Of a stretch of 64,000 bases of DNA, positions 9,345-18,159 are shown piece by piece. Position 1 is the stretch's first letter. Each line of letters opens with the position of its first letter. Source of the stretch: Pedobacter sp. BMA (GTDB taxonomy: Bacteria > Bacteroidota > Bacteroidia > Sphingobacteriales > Sphingobacteriaceae); contig NZ_LECU01000006.1 of NCBI RefSeq assembly GCF_001027745.1, forward strand, positions 496,001 through 560,000, in the 5' to 3' direction. A program made the position numbers and the translations under genes. The notes below the pieces were generated by a model. It did not search any database, was not told the origin of the DNA, and saw nothing but the letters and a program-made list of their open reading frames with translations.

Positions 9345-9751
9345 ATGCCGGTGTTTTTAAACTTCGTTAACCTTGTTGTTTAAAGATCGTTCCTGTAATA
9401 TTCCTGCAATTGAAAAGATTCGAAACATTTATTATTTCCAGGCGAAAGATTTTATAAGTGCAGGTGCCAAAATAAAAGTTTGCGAAACTCATAATTTTCT
9501 TATGTTAGCATATTATAAAATTTCAGTTATTGAAATTTTATTTCGTAACATTTGTATATACGTTAAAAAATTTATATTTTTAGTCTTCCGAGACAGGAGA
9601 GAAAGCATAAAACCCCGGCAATTTTTGCTGGGGTTTTGTGCTTGGTGCTGTTCGCGAATCCTAGCTTCACGACTAATATAAGTCCCGACAACTGATCCTG
9701 ATTTGCATGAACAGCAGTTGAGATAACGAGCGTATGGTTTAGTTAAAATAT
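9345..9751. other. 407-nt gene-free gap with a strong hairpin at 9609-9637
   Basis: Short ORFs here lack family features or promoters. The hairpin AAAACCCCGGCAA-TTT-TTGCTGGGGTTTT has 13 pairs including one G-U; it could terminate the minus-strand TonB_C gene (115 nt downstream of its stop) or a short plus-strand RNA starting after the A/T-rich stretch at about 9565-9585. I see no other signal in the gap. Confidence 0.5.
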
Positions 9752-10477
9752 CTAACTCAAAGTGAAATTGATCGGAAGCGTGTATTGCACTTTCACTACT
9801 TTTCCATTCTGTACGGCAGGGTTCCATCTCGGTGAATTTTTAATTACCCTCAGTGCCTCTGCATCCAGTTCTTTAGTGATTCCCCTGGTAACTTTTGCAT
9901 TGGTTATGGTGCCATCCTTCTCTACAAAAAAGGCTACAAATACTTTTCCCTGCATTTTATTTTTAACTGCGATAGCAGGGTATTTAATATTTTTAGCCAG
10001 GTATGAATACAGCTTCTGTGGTCCGCCTGGAAATTCGGTCGGTTTATCAGGAGAGCTGTTCAGCGCTTTTTTCTGCTGACCATTATCATTCAAATTGAAA
10101 TTTACATTGATATTGTATTTTACCCTAACTGGTTTACCCTTGATTAAACCCGGGTTCCAGTTTGGTGATTTACGGATTACCCTGATGGCCTCAGCATCTG
10201 TTTCCTTGCTCAGGCTTCTGGTCACTATAACATCGTTTAATGCGCCGTTTTTCTCGATAATAAACGATACAAAAACCTTCCCTTGTGTTTTGCTTTTTTG
10301 TGCCGCCTCCGGATACCTGATTTCTTTACCTAAATAGTCGTAAAATTTTGCGATCCCCCCGGGATACTCCGGGATCTTTTCTACTGAGGTGAAGTCAACA
10401 GGTTTGTCTTGTGCCCTGGCGAAATTTAATTGCATAGCGATGCCCGTTAGGGCTAAAATCATTAGCTTTCTCATCAT
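9752..10477 (-). CDS. secreted protein with two TonB C-terminal domains
   Basis: 241 aa. Signal peptide ending ARAQ (residue about 23), then two TonB_C domains at about 35-128 and 147-241. Each has the PGG, IRYP or IKYP, GKVFVxFxxEKxG and PxWNPG/A landmarks of the TonB C-terminal fold. There is no N-terminal anchor or proline-rich spanner, so it is not a canonical energy transducer; it may bind partner proteins in the periplasm. It is last in the BlaI/M56 operon, 19 nt after the plug protein, and its domains closely resemble the single TonB_C in the M56 protein. Confidence 0.85.
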   Translation of the reverse strand: MMRKLMILALTGIAMQLNFARAQDKPVDFTSVEKIPEYPGGIAKFYDYLGKEIRYPEAAQKSKTQGKVFVSFIIEKNGALNDVIVTRSLSKETDAEAIRVIRKSPNWNPGLIKGKPVRVKYNINVNFNLNDNGQQKKALNSSPDKPTEFPGGPQKLYSYLAKNIKYPAIAVKNKMQGKVFVAFFVEKDGTITNAKVTRGITKELDAEALRVIKNSPRWNPAVQNGKVVKVQYTLPINFTLS

Positions 10478-10496
10478 TTAAAATTTAAATTGTTTA

Positions 10497-11144
10497 TTAC
10501 TTCTGTTTCGTAGCGCTTTTTTTCGTGGTAATAATTACAACGCCGTTTTTAGTACTTCCGGAATACTGCTTTGATGTATTTGCATCTTTAATCACCGTTA
10601 CAGATTCAATGGTGTTCTGATCTAGTTTTTCAATGCCCGAAACTTCTTTTCCGTCGACAACATAAAGTGGCTGTGCCTTTTTATCGTTATCCTTAAGAAG
10701 AAGGAATCGTTTAGCTGCCGCATCAACGTTTAAGGGGGTACTTCTGTTAGCACTTCCATTTGGCTTAATAAAGATTCTGCTTGCTTTCCCCTTTAACATT
10801 AAGCTGGAGTCGGCCTTCAGGTTTCCTTTGCCTTTTGGGATAATATATGTGCCCTTTGTTTTAATTTCAATAACGCCACCAAAACCTTCACTCCCATATT
10901 TCATCATTGCAGTGCTGTCTTTTAATATGTTGATGGATTCAATCGCATTTGGGTCCATTTCCGAAAGCGATCCCGTTCCCCTGAAATATTGCTTATTCCC
11001 ATCAATTACAATCAGCGGTTGTGGTTCTACGCCCACTGCTGTGCCCCGCAATCTAATCGTTGTATTTGAGGTGCTATCCGCTTTCTGCGCAAAGCCATAT
11101 ATGGCAGTTCCAAGCATTAAACTAAGGGTGATGATCTTTTTCAT
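10497..11144 (-). CDS. secreted protein with two TonB-receptor plug-like repeats
   Basis: 215 aa, signal peptide ending GFAQ. Two plug-like units, about 43-97 and 158-208, each with the pattern PLxVIDG / PLYVVDG, then IESINILKDS / IESVTVIKDA, then GGVIEIKTKG / GVVIITTKK, as in SusC-type receptor plugs but with no barrel. The function of free-standing plugs is unknown. It sits 11 nt after the M56 gene, which carries the same unit at its C-terminus, so the two proteins may share binding partners. Confidence 0.8.
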   Translation of the reverse strand: MKKIITLSLMLGTAIYGFAQKADSTSNTTIRLRGTAVGVEPQPLIVIDGNKQYFRGTGSLSEMDPNAIESINILKDSTAMMKYGSEGFGGVIEIKTKGTYIIPKGKGNLKADSSLMLKGKASRIFIKPNGSANRSTPLNVDAAAKRFLLLKDNDKKAQPLYVVDGKEVSGIEKLDQNTIESVTVIKDANTSKQYSGSTKNGVVIITTKKSATKQK

Positions 11145-11155
11145 GTTTTCAGTTT

Positions 11156-12874
11156 TTAGAACTTTCTCTGAATATTTAGTATGGTTGATGGCTTGTCTAT
11201 GGTAAGCTCTTGCGTATTAGGTTTTCTGAATAGGTTATTAGTGGTTGATTTAGTTGTAATGATAATTGCACCTGCTTTTGCCTTCAAACCATAAAGGTTT
11301 ATTGCACTCTGATCTTTAAGTACCGATACAGATTCGACATTATTTGGATTGATACTGGATAATGTTGAATTGTCCTGAAGTTTCACACCATCAACTACAA
11401 TGATTCCCGGGAAATCCTTTCCGCCTTTTAAAGTTAAATTTTTAACTTCTTTTACCGGAGCTTTTGGAGTTTCACTATCCGTTAAGGTGAAATTCACGTT
11501 AATGTTATACTTTACCCTTACCGCCATGCCATCTTTTACACCAGGGTTCCAACGAGGGGACTCGTTTAATACCCTTACCGCTTCCTCATCTAAACCACTC
11601 CCCAGGCCACGGGTAACCATAACATCGCTTATGGAACCATCTTTTTCTACAATAAATGAAAGGAACACTTTTCCCTGCACATTTTTTTCCTGTGCCAGTT
11701 CCGGATACCGGATTGTTTTGCTCAGGTATTCATAAAATTTTCTAATCCCTCCGGGATATTCCGGCTGGCTGGTAATTGATACAAAGTCGTAGACCTTTTT
11801 ATCTGTTTCATTAAATGGTTCGCCTTCTATAACCGGACTGTCTTCAGTTGTATTGATGCCTGGTAAGTTCGAAACGTTTGAGGTTTTCGAAATTGCTTTC
11901 TGTTCCACTCCGGTATCTTTGCCGGCATTAGTGGGTAGCGTTTTAGATACCTCCTGGCTAATTTCTTTCGCCGGACGTGACACCATTTCCTGAACAAGTT
12001 CCATTGGTTTGTCCATTGGAATCTGATCAGTGAATAAGATTAGTTTTTCGTTTTTCCTTACAGTGGCCGATGAGAAAACAATCAGGATTGCAAAGAGTGG
12101 TATTGAAACACCGTATTTGATAATGGCTATTTTTTTTGACCTTTCTTTCTGAAGCATATAAATACGCTTTTTAATCAATGACTTGTTAAAGAAGCCATTT
12201 GTTAGCGCGTTAGGTGAAATGCCGAAAGACTGGCTTAAAATCAGCATCGCATATGCTGCTTTGTCGCCCTGATAATCTGCTGCCAATTCATCCGCTAGAA
12301 ATTCATGTATATTTTTAATCGATTTCTTATAGAGATAAATAATGGGATTCAGCCAGGTAAACACACCCAGGAGTTCAAAAAAAAGGATATCCAGCGTGTG
12401 CAGTTGTTTTACATGGGCTTCTTCATGAATATCGATTACATTTTTTTGCGGTAGGTTTACATCTACCACCTTCCTTGTTAAAAAAGAAAAAGCCGACCCT
12501 GTTTTGGCTGCCCGGATAGATTTTTTTACAAGAACCAGATTAAACACTAACCTACATAAGAAAAACACAATACCTGCACAGTATAAATAGACGAAAACAT
12601 TTCCCCAGTTTAATCCGGAATTGTTATCATTTATTATAGTGGTTTGCTGAAGTACGGCTTGCCAGTTTACCGAAGTATATACCTGCTGTGCAATTTTTTC
12701 TTCTGTTAGCCATTCTAAACGAATAAATGGAATACAGATTGACAAGATACCTGCGCCAACCAGAAAGAAGCGGTTTAGCGTAAAATAGGTTTCACGGTCC
12801 AGTAACAACTTATAAAAGCCGTAAAAAACAATTAGATATAAGTTTACTTGCAATAGGTAGTGGGCAAAACTCAT
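11156..12874 (-). CDS. M56 (BlaR1/MecR1-like) sensor metallopeptidase with TonB_C and plug domains
   Basis: 572 aa. Membrane segments near residues 8-25, 34-52 and 92-115, zinc motif HEEAH at 150-154, a likely third ligand in HEFLADE (190-196), a further membrane segment at about 252-270, then a periplasm-facing tail with a TonB_C domain (365-468) and a plug-like unit (482-545). In BlaR1 systems the sensor peptidase is activated by an external signal and leads to loss of the BlaI repressor; here the penicillin-sensing domain is replaced by TonB_C plus plug. It overlaps the BlaI gene by 4 nt (ATGA). What it senses is not known from sequence. Confidence 0.88.
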   Translation of the reverse strand: MSFAHYLLQVNLYLIVFYGFYKLLLDRETYFTLNRFFLVGAGILSICIPFIRLEWLTEEKIAQQVYTSVNWQAVLQQTTIINDNNSGLNWGNVFVYLYCAGIVFFLCRLVFNLVLVKKSIRAAKTGSAFSFLTRKVVDVNLPQKNVIDIHEEAHVKQLHTLDILFFELLGVFTWLNPIIYLYKKSIKNIHEFLADELAADYQGDKAAYAMLILSQSFGISPNALTNGFFNKSLIKKRIYMLQKERSKKIAIIKYGVSIPLFAILIVFSSATVRKNEKLILFTDQIPMDKPMELVQEMVSRPAKEISQEVSKTLPTNAGKDTGVEQKAISKTSNVSNLPGINTTEDSPVIEGEPFNETDKKVYDFVSITSQPEYPGGIRKFYEYLSKTIRYPELAQEKNVQGKVFLSFIVEKDGSISDVMVTRGLGSGLDEEAVRVLNESPRWNPGVKDGMAVRVKYNINVNFTLTDSETPKAPVKEVKNLTLKGGKDFPGIIVVDGVKLQDNSTLSSINPNNVESVSVLKDQSAINLYGLKAKAGAIIITTKSTTNNLFRKPNTQELTIDKPSTILNIQRKF

Positions 12875-13248
12875 TTTGGACTGTTTTTAATTTTATTAAT
12901 CATTTTTAAAATCTCATCGACATCACCTAAATCCAACTTTTCTTCTTTAACAAAGAATGAAAACATACTCTCTACAGAATTCTCGAAATAGTTTCCTAAA
13001 AGTTTTTCTGTTGCATGTCGTTTATATTCCTCTTTACTGATCAGGGGATGATATTGGTGTGCTTTTCCAAATGCCTCATGACCAATGAAACCCTTTGTTT
13101 CCAGTATCCGTATAATTGTCGATACCGTATTGTAAGCCGGTTTTGGTAAAGGAAGTTCGTCTATAACTTCTTTAACAAACGCTTTTTCCAATTGCCACAT
13201 AACCTGCATAATCTGCTCTTCGGCCTTGGTTAAATCTTTAATTTCCAT
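12871..13248 (-). CDS. BlaI/MecI/CopY-family transcriptional repressor
   Basis: 125 aa from the ATG at 13248 (MEIKDLTKAEEQIM); a longer start at 13275 would add a non-conserved stretch. Winged-helix DNA-binding domain in the first about 75 residues (LTKAEEQIMQVMW, YNTVSTIIRILETKG), then a dimerisation/cleavage region. Coupled by a 4-nt overlap to the M56 sensor, the standard repressor/antirepressor pair. A 13-bp inverted repeat lies 34-73 nt upstream of the start and is the likely operator, so the operon is probably autorepressed. Confidence 0.92.
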   Translation of the reverse strand: MEIKDLTKAEEQIMQVMWQLEKAFVKEVIDELPLPKPAYNTVSTIIRILETKGFIGHEAFGKAHQYHPLISKEEYKRHATEKLLGNYFENSVESMFSFFVKEEKLDLGDVDEILKMINKIKNSPK

Positions 13249-13281
13249 AATAATATTGTAATAAGGATATAGCAAAATATA

Positions 13282-13321
13282 TTGCCTAACTAAAATTAAA
13301 ACTAATTATTTAGTTAAGCAA
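13282..13321. promoter_or_regulatory. probable BlaI operator
   Basis: TTGCCTAACTAAA (13282-13294) and TTTAGTTAAGCAA (13309-13321) are inverted repeats with one mismatch and a 14-nt spacer. On the minus strand the arms flank a promoter-like TAATTTTA, so a dimer bound here would block transcription of the BlaI operon. Confidence 0.65.
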
Positions 13322-13447
13322 ATATTTTAACACTTTTTTCTTTTGAAGGTATTGAATTACAGGCTGTAGATAAAAAATACAGACATAGTAGGGTGTACAG
13401 GTTATGCAATATCTGGGTACTTGGAAAATGAAAGCGGGAGTTGCTTG

Positions 13448-14083
13448 CTAAATAGAGATAATCTGGTGCTTAATGCCGTACACCACCAGGCCCGTGCGCG
13501 ATTTGATATTCAATTTTGCAAATAATGATTCCCGGTAGTTATCAACTGTCCGGGGACTCACGTTCATTAAATCTGCAATTTCTTTGTAAGTGAGCTCTGT
13601 ACTGCAATACTGAAAAAAGGTAAGTTCCCTGGCCGTAAAAGCCGGCTTGTCTCCTTCCTTTAGCGCTACCAGTAACCTCCCAGAAACAACCTCATTCACA
13701 AAAAAGCCTTTTTCTACAATCACCTTAATAGCGGTTAGTAATTCAGACGGTGTAGATTCTTTAAGCATATAGCCACCTGCTCCCGCTTTAAGCATTGCGA
13801 TGATGGCTTTTTCTTCTTCAAGCATGCTTAAAGCAAGCACGTGGACTTTAGGATAATTTGTCTTCACCCATTTAGTTGCCGCGTAACCATCCATCACCGG
13901 CATATTAATGTCCATCAATACGATATCGATATCGGGTTGAACGACGATCTTCTTTTGTAAATCTACTCCATTGACTGCCTGAAACCTGATGTCAATTTCA
14001 TCAAATTCTTCCATTAAACTGGCTAAACCTGACCGGAAAAGGGTGTGGTCATCAACAATGGCAATAGAAATAGTGGGCTGCAT
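13448..14083 (-). CDS. NarL/FixJ-type response regulator
   Basis: 211 aa. Receiver domain with acidic pair D11/D12, phospho-acceptor D58 (VLMDINMP) and K108, and a C-terminal LuxR-type HTH at about 148-205 (TYKEIADLMNVSPRTVDNYR). It starts 4 nt after the histidine kinase stop and is clearly its partner. Targets are unknown; the cluster lies next to the BlaI operon but is separated from it by about 170 nt, including that operator. Confidence 0.92.
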   Translation of the reverse strand: MQPTISIAIVDDHTLFRSGLASLMEEFDEIDIRFQAVNGVDLQKKIVVQPDIDIVLMDINMPVMDGYAATKWVKTNYPKVHVLALSMLEEEKAIIAMLKAGAGGYMLKESTPSELLTAIKVIVEKGFFVNEVVSGRLLVALKEGDKPAFTARELTFFQYCSTELTYKEIADLMNVSPRTVDNYRESLFAKLNIKSRTGLVVYGIKHQIISI

Positions 14084-14087
14084 AAAA

Positions 14088-14876
14088 CTATGGATAAGGG
14101 ATTTCGATCAATATGGACGTGCCTTGGTTGGGAGACGAAGTTAAATTTAATTGACCATTAATCATCTCAATTCTTTTATAAATAGAATTTAATCCCATTC
14201 CAGACCTGTTTTTACTTTCCTCTACCTCGAAACCTATTCCGTTTTCTTTAACGTTTAAAAACAAGACACCGTCTTTAAAATGGCTTTCAATATCAATTAC
14301 TGTGGCCTGAGCATGTTTAATAATGTTATTGATTACTTCCTGGAGTAAACGTAGGATAATAAGGTCTTTATCAGGTGAAGTTCCGGAAAAGCCGAGAAGC
14401 TGATTATTTACCTTTAGTTCATAAACGCCGGATTTACTCAGCCAGTTAATTTCCTGCTCAATGGCATGACCTATACCGTTGGCAACAATTTGCTCGCCAT
14501 GAAGCAATTTAGCAAGTTCGCGTAATTCTTTAATGGAGTTGTTCACGAAACCCAATGAATTTTCGATTTTTTTTTTCGCCTTTTCCAAATTGGAGAGATC
14601 AACAGAATTAAGCGTAAGAGTGGTTAAACTTAATAATTGGCCTACGTTATCATGTAATTCTGTGGCAATGCTTTGCATGGTTTGATCCTGTACCTCAATA
14701 CGGGTTTGAAGAATTTCTGAATCAAAATTCTGCTTCATAGCCGTTTTCTCCAGCGCGTGATTTTTTCGGTACTTAATGCTAATTTTGACATAAAATACCA
14801 AAATTAAAGGCATTAGTAAGAAGATTAAAGAAGATATGACGACTAGGATTGTAATTTGCGTTGTTTGCTCCTGCAT
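14088..14876 (-). CDS. HisKA_3-type sensor histidine kinase
   Basis: 262 aa with one membrane segment (about 8-30), a short linker helix, the phospho-acceptor H75 in ELHDNVGQ, N-box around 180-185 (EVINNIIKHA), a G1 box ENGIGF (E in place of the usual D) and a G2-like GMGLNS. There is almost no sensor domain, so signal input probably comes from another membrane protein. Its start lies inside the 3' end of the upstream membrane-protein gene (34-nt overlap), which makes that protein the natural candidate. Confidence 0.9.
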   Translation of the reverse strand: MQEQTTQITILVVISSLIFLLMPLILVFYVKISIKYRKNHALEKTAMKQNFDSEILQTRIEVQDQTMQSIATELHDNVGQLLSLTTLTLNSVDLSNLEKAKKKIENSLGFVNNSIKELRELAKLLHGEQIVANGIGHAIEQEINWLSKSGVYELKVNNQLLGFSGTSPDKDLIILRLLQEVINNIIKHAQATVIDIESHFKDGVLFLNVKENGIGFEVEESKNRSGMGLNSIYKRIEMINGQLNLTSSPNQGTSILIEIPYP

Positions 14877-15493
14877 ATAAATGAATAAGCTAAAATGCTG
14901 TAAAATATAATATTAAGAACAGTGAAAATCCAGTTTCTCAGGGAATTTCCTTTGACCATGATAGATGTAAAAAGCTCATGGAATAAATTAGCGGTAGTTG
15001 TGCCAAAGTAAAAAAACAGTACACCAGTAACCCACCAAAACTCCGGGTTTGTATTGATGTCCATAATCGCGTTATCTGTCAGTACGAAATAATAATAATA
15101 ACAGCAATAAAGCATAATTAAAGCAGATAATACCCCGCCTGCCCATGAATTATAGGTCATAATGCCATGCATAAGGAAAAAGACTATCCAGAGCGAATAA
15201 AATATAACCAATCCAATGATGATTATTTTCTTTGGATTGGTATATGCTTTCAAACAATGATATATGCCTGCACTGATCAGCGCACCCTCAAACAGGGTAT
15301 AAATATTATAGACAAAGAGATTGTTGTGAAATGTTTTTGCGGCCCAGCGCGCTACAACCAACTCGGTGAGGCATACCAGAAACATATAAGTTAATGAAAT
15401 TCTCCATAGCGGTTTTTTATCCGTCCTAACGGTTGCCAAAGCAGTCAAAAAGCACAATAACTCTAAGAAAGTAGTAACCCTCAGACCGAACAT
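14843..15493 (-). CDS. multi-pass membrane protein of unknown function
   Basis: 216 aa from the ATG at 15493, 4 nt after the stop of the small Cys-tailed gene; a longer frame to 15664 exists but would overlap that gene. About six hydrophobic segments cover nearly the whole chain, with a conserved-looking EFWWVTGVLFFYFGTT stretch and a basic C-terminus. I recognise no named family. Its 3' end overlaps the histidine kinase by 34 nt, so it may be the sensory input for this kinase (inference). Confidence 0.75.
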   Translation of the reverse strand: MFGLRVTTFLELLCFLTALATVRTDKKPLWRISLTYMFLVCLTELVVARWAAKTFHNNLFVYNIYTLFEGALISAGIYHCLKAYTNPKKIIIIGLVIFYSLWIVFFLMHGIMTYNSWAGGVLSALIMLYCCYYYYFVLTDNAIMDINTNPEFWWVTGVLFFYFGTTTANLFHELFTSIMVKGNSLRNWIFTVLNIIFYSILAYSFICRSKQRKLQS

Positions 15494-15497
15494 ATTA

Positions 15498-15875
15498 CTA
15501 TAAATTAGTTCCTTCGCAAACTGGAGGACATGACTCTCCCTTGTTTTCAATATCTCCGAGGTCATCCTGATGTTCTTCCTCATCTCCGTAGCCACCGGTA
15601 ATACCAGAAAGCGTCGGCACCAACAATACGGTATTTCTTCCGAGATATTCTTTAGGAACTCCATCTAAAGAATTGGCAGTATATTGTCCAAAATAAATAC
15701 GGAGACCATCATGTTTTCCATTTTCAATGCTTTTGGCAATCCTTAAGATCTGGTCGGCAGGGAACCATACTGCTTTAGTGTAGCTGGCTAAACCTGCTGC
15801 TTCTTCAGTGTATGCGGCTACCATTTCTTTTGCAATTTCTGCAGGTACATTTGTGAGCGTTTTTTCCTCATTCAT
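15498..15875 (-). CDS. small protein with acidic, Cys-containing tail, unknown function
   Basis: 125 aa from the ATG at 15875 (MNEEKTL); the longer start at 15974 gives an unlikely N-terminus. No signal peptide. A mixed alpha/beta-looking core (WFPADQILRIAKSIENGK, GLRIYFGQY, NTVLLVPT) is followed by an acidic linker EEEHQDDLGDIENKGE and a CPPVCEG end. It is the first gene of the four-gene operon with the membrane protein, kinase and regulator. The core looks like a compact domain of its own; I cannot name it. Confidence 0.7.
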   Translation of the reverse strand: MNEEKTLTNVPAEIAKEMVAAYTEEAAGLASYTKAVWFPADQILRIAKSIENGKHDGLRIYFGQYTANSLDGVPKEYLGRNTVLLVPTLSGITGGYGDEEEHQDDLGDIENKGESCPPVCEGTNL

Positions 15876-16154
15876 AAAATTGGGATAGTTTGTTTGGGTT
15901 AAAAATCGATAATTTAAAATGCTTAAGCAAGTATTTTTAGGAAATTGTAATACCGTAAAAATACCCTCATACAAAGGGTGCTTTCTGCCTGATAACGTAA
16001 AATGCCAATACTTAATTTTGGTATATCAATTACGGCTAAAAACTGTTCCTGATCAGAAATCAAGTCTATCTCCCTGTTAATGGATATCCATCAATGCCGG
16101 AATAACCGCGATTTCTGCCGAATTAATAAGTTGCCTATCTCAAACAACCAAACG

Positions 16155-16385
16155 ATGATTAATAGTATTCTGCTCAGGGAGAACCACAGTAACATTAGCG
16201 AGAGAGAAGTTGAAATAGTACACCTGCTTTCGATGGGATACAATAGTAAAGAAATTGGCGAAATGTTATACATCAGTGAACATACTGTAAACACGCACAG
16301 ACGAAATATGGTTAGAAAGCTTGATTTAAAAAACTCCTATCAGCTTATTGTATGGGCTTTTAAAGAGCGGATTCTTTCTTTCTAA
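16155..16385 (+). CDS. HTH-only LuxR-family regulator
   Basis: 76 aa from the ATG at 16155; a start at 16080 would add 25 residues with no family features. Almost the entire protein is a LuxR-type HTH (ISEREVEIVHLLSMGYNSKE, then SEHTVNTHRRNMVRKL). No receiver domain is present, so it is either constitutively active or controlled by abundance. It diverges from the small-Cys-protein operon, whose regulator has the same HTH class. Confidence 0.8.
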   Translation: MINSILLRENHSNISEREVEIVHLLSMGYNSKEIGEMLYISEHTVNTHRRNMVRKLDLKNSYQLIVWAFKERILSF

Positions 16386-16424
16386 ATAAAAATTAACACA
16401 TTAACGCAAAGCCTCTCAAATCAT

Positions 16425-16460
16425 GAAGCCTGCTTTTGATTTATCAAAAAGCAGGCTTCT
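16425..16460. terminator. bidirectional hairpin between convergent genes
   Basis: AAGCCTGCTTTT (16426-16437) pairs with AAAAGCAGGCTT (16447-16458), with inner GAT/ATC pairs. It separates the plus-strand LuxR gene and the minus-strand peptidase. Confidence 0.65.
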
Positions 16461-16465
16461 GTGTA

Positions 16466-18037
16466 TTATGGCCTCGCTGGTTGCGGGGCAGGTAATTCCT
16501 TTCTCGGAATCTGTGCCTCACGCTGAGCGGTGTTATAAACAAATGAGGCAATAATCGTGGCCGATTGTTTTAAGTCATCTTCAACCAATCTATCGTAGGT
16601 ATCCATATTGCTATGATGGGTACGCGTATTATAATCTGCCGGATCCTGAATGAACTGGAATCCTGGAATACCTACTGCATCAAATGCCTGATGATCTGTA
16701 CCACCTGTATTGTTCACGGTAACTGTTCCTGCACCAAGATCGTTAAAAGGACTTAACCAGCTTTGAAAGATGGGCCCGGCTGCCACATTGCCTTGTAAAT
16801 AAATTCCCCGTATTTTTCCAGTTCCATTATCCAGGTTATAATAAGCGGATATCTTTTTTTGCTCTGGCTTAAGTTCCATTGTTTTTGGATCACCAAAATG
16901 GGTGTTGACATAACCTCTTGATCCATACAAGCCCTGCTCTTCTGAGCTCCACAATGCAATCCGGATTGTACGTTTCGGTTTAAAATCAATCGCTTTTAAA
17001 ATTCGCATGGCTTCCATCATCACAGCCGAACCTGCCGCATTATCGGTAGCACCTGTAGCAGCATGCCACGAATCAAAGTGTCCACCAATCATAACCACTT
17101 CGTCCTTAAGCTTTTTATCTGTTCCCGGGATTTCTGCAATTACATTGTAGCCCTTCGGATCCCGATCATAAAACGATGTTTTAATTTCTGCTTCCAGCTC
17201 TACCGGTTTACCTGCGCGTAACAAACGTAAAATGTGCAGGAAATCTTCAGCAGCTACTTCAAGTTCCGGTGAAACCGGTTTAGCGTCTAAAGCATAAGAA
17301 GCACCGTTACTGGTAAAAAACGTTCCCTGTCCACCTCTGGCATAGGTAAGGATCAGTGCTACTTTTTCTTCTAATAACATGGCACTCATGGCTGCCCTTA
17401 CTTCTCTCATCTTCATCATTTGTGCCATCCGGTCGGCCATTGGTCCACCTGCTGGCCGTTGCCTGCCTGCCCCTGCGGCCGCCGGCTTTGCGGCTGCCAT
17501 CTGTGCTAATGTAGAATCAGCATAACGTGAAAAATCGGCTTTAACCCCGCTTGTCAAGGCCGCACCCTGATCCATCATCACAATTTTTCCCGCTAACTTT
17601 CCTTTATATTTTGAGAGGTCAGCAACACTATCTGCCTTGATTAGTACCACCTCAGATTTAATCGGGCCGTTGGTGCCTGGTGTCCATGCTTTAGGCGAAG
17701 CAATAATCGGGTGGTAAAACGGAGCTGTTGTAGCAGCATAATACTTATCAACCTGCCACCCTTTTCCAAAGGTTCCCCAGCTTTCTAAATGAGCATTTTT
17801 TAGTCCCCAGTCAGTTAATTGTTTTACAGCCCAGTCCTGTGCCCGTTTTAGTCCCGGAGAATTAGATAAACGCGGCCCAGCAACATCGGTTAAATTAAAA
17901 GCAATATCCATCACTTTTGAATTTTCTAACCCCGTAGTCCGTATTTTCTTTACTATTGCTGCGTCCGGAACATCTTGTGCAAAAGCAGAGAGACAAAGGC
18001 TCATGGCCAGTGCCGGCATTGTAAATTTTTTAATCAT
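16466..18037 (-). CDS. secreted M28-family aminopeptidase/carboxypeptidase Q-like
   Basis: 523 aa. Signal peptide ending AFAQ (residue 21). A PA-type insert lies at about 120-260, including a low-complexity Ala/Gly/Pro/Arg/Met stretch at 181-210, before the catalytic M28 domain. The zinc ligands and base are visible: H320 (GGHFDSW), D332 (TDNAAG), E366/E367 (SSEEQG), D403 (NLDNG) and H449 (GGTDHQ). A di-zinc exopeptidase acting in the periplasm or outside the cell. It stands alone, with a hairpin after the stop. Confidence 0.92.
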   Translation of the reverse strand: MIKKFTMPALAMSLCLSAFAQDVPDAAIVKKIRTTGLENSKVMDIAFNLTDVAGPRLSNSPGLKRAQDWAVKQLTDWGLKNAHLESWGTFGKGWQVDKYYAATTAPFYHPIIASPKAWTPGTNGPIKSEVVLIKADSVADLSKYKGKLAGKIVMMDQGAALTSGVKADFSRYADSTLAQMAAAKPAAAGAGRQRPAGGPMADRMAQMMKMREVRAAMSAMLLEEKVALILTYARGGQGTFFTSNGASYALDAKPVSPELEVAAEDFLHILRLLRAGKPVELEAEIKTSFYDRDPKGYNVIAEIPGTDKKLKDEVVMIGGHFDSWHAATGATDNAAGSAVMMEAMRILKAIDFKPKRTIRIALWSSEEQGLYGSRGYVNTHFGDPKTMELKPEQKKISAYYNLDNGTGKIRGIYLQGNVAAGPIFQSWLSPFNDLGAGTVTVNNTGGTDHQAFDAVGIPGFQFIQDPADYNTRTHHSNMDTYDRLVEDDLKQSATIIASFVYNTAQREAQIPRKELPAPQPARP

Positions 18038-18159
18038 ATTTTAGAATTGTTGGTTGTTTGATTACTCTAAAATACGGTTAAACCAGGCGTTACATGATTT
18101 ACCATGATATTTTTACAAATTTCCGGCTGTTTTTCTCTGTAAGAGATGAATTGATGAGG

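Noticed and set aside
9373..9681. Plus-strand ORF in the gap after sdhB
   Set aside because: Starts with TTG, crosses the hairpin at 9609, no recognisable protein features.
14843..15664. Longer start (15664) for the membrane protein
   Set aside because: It would overlap the small Cys-tailed gene by 167 nt; the ATG at 15493 starts 4 nt after that gene's stop and begins with a hydrophobic helix.
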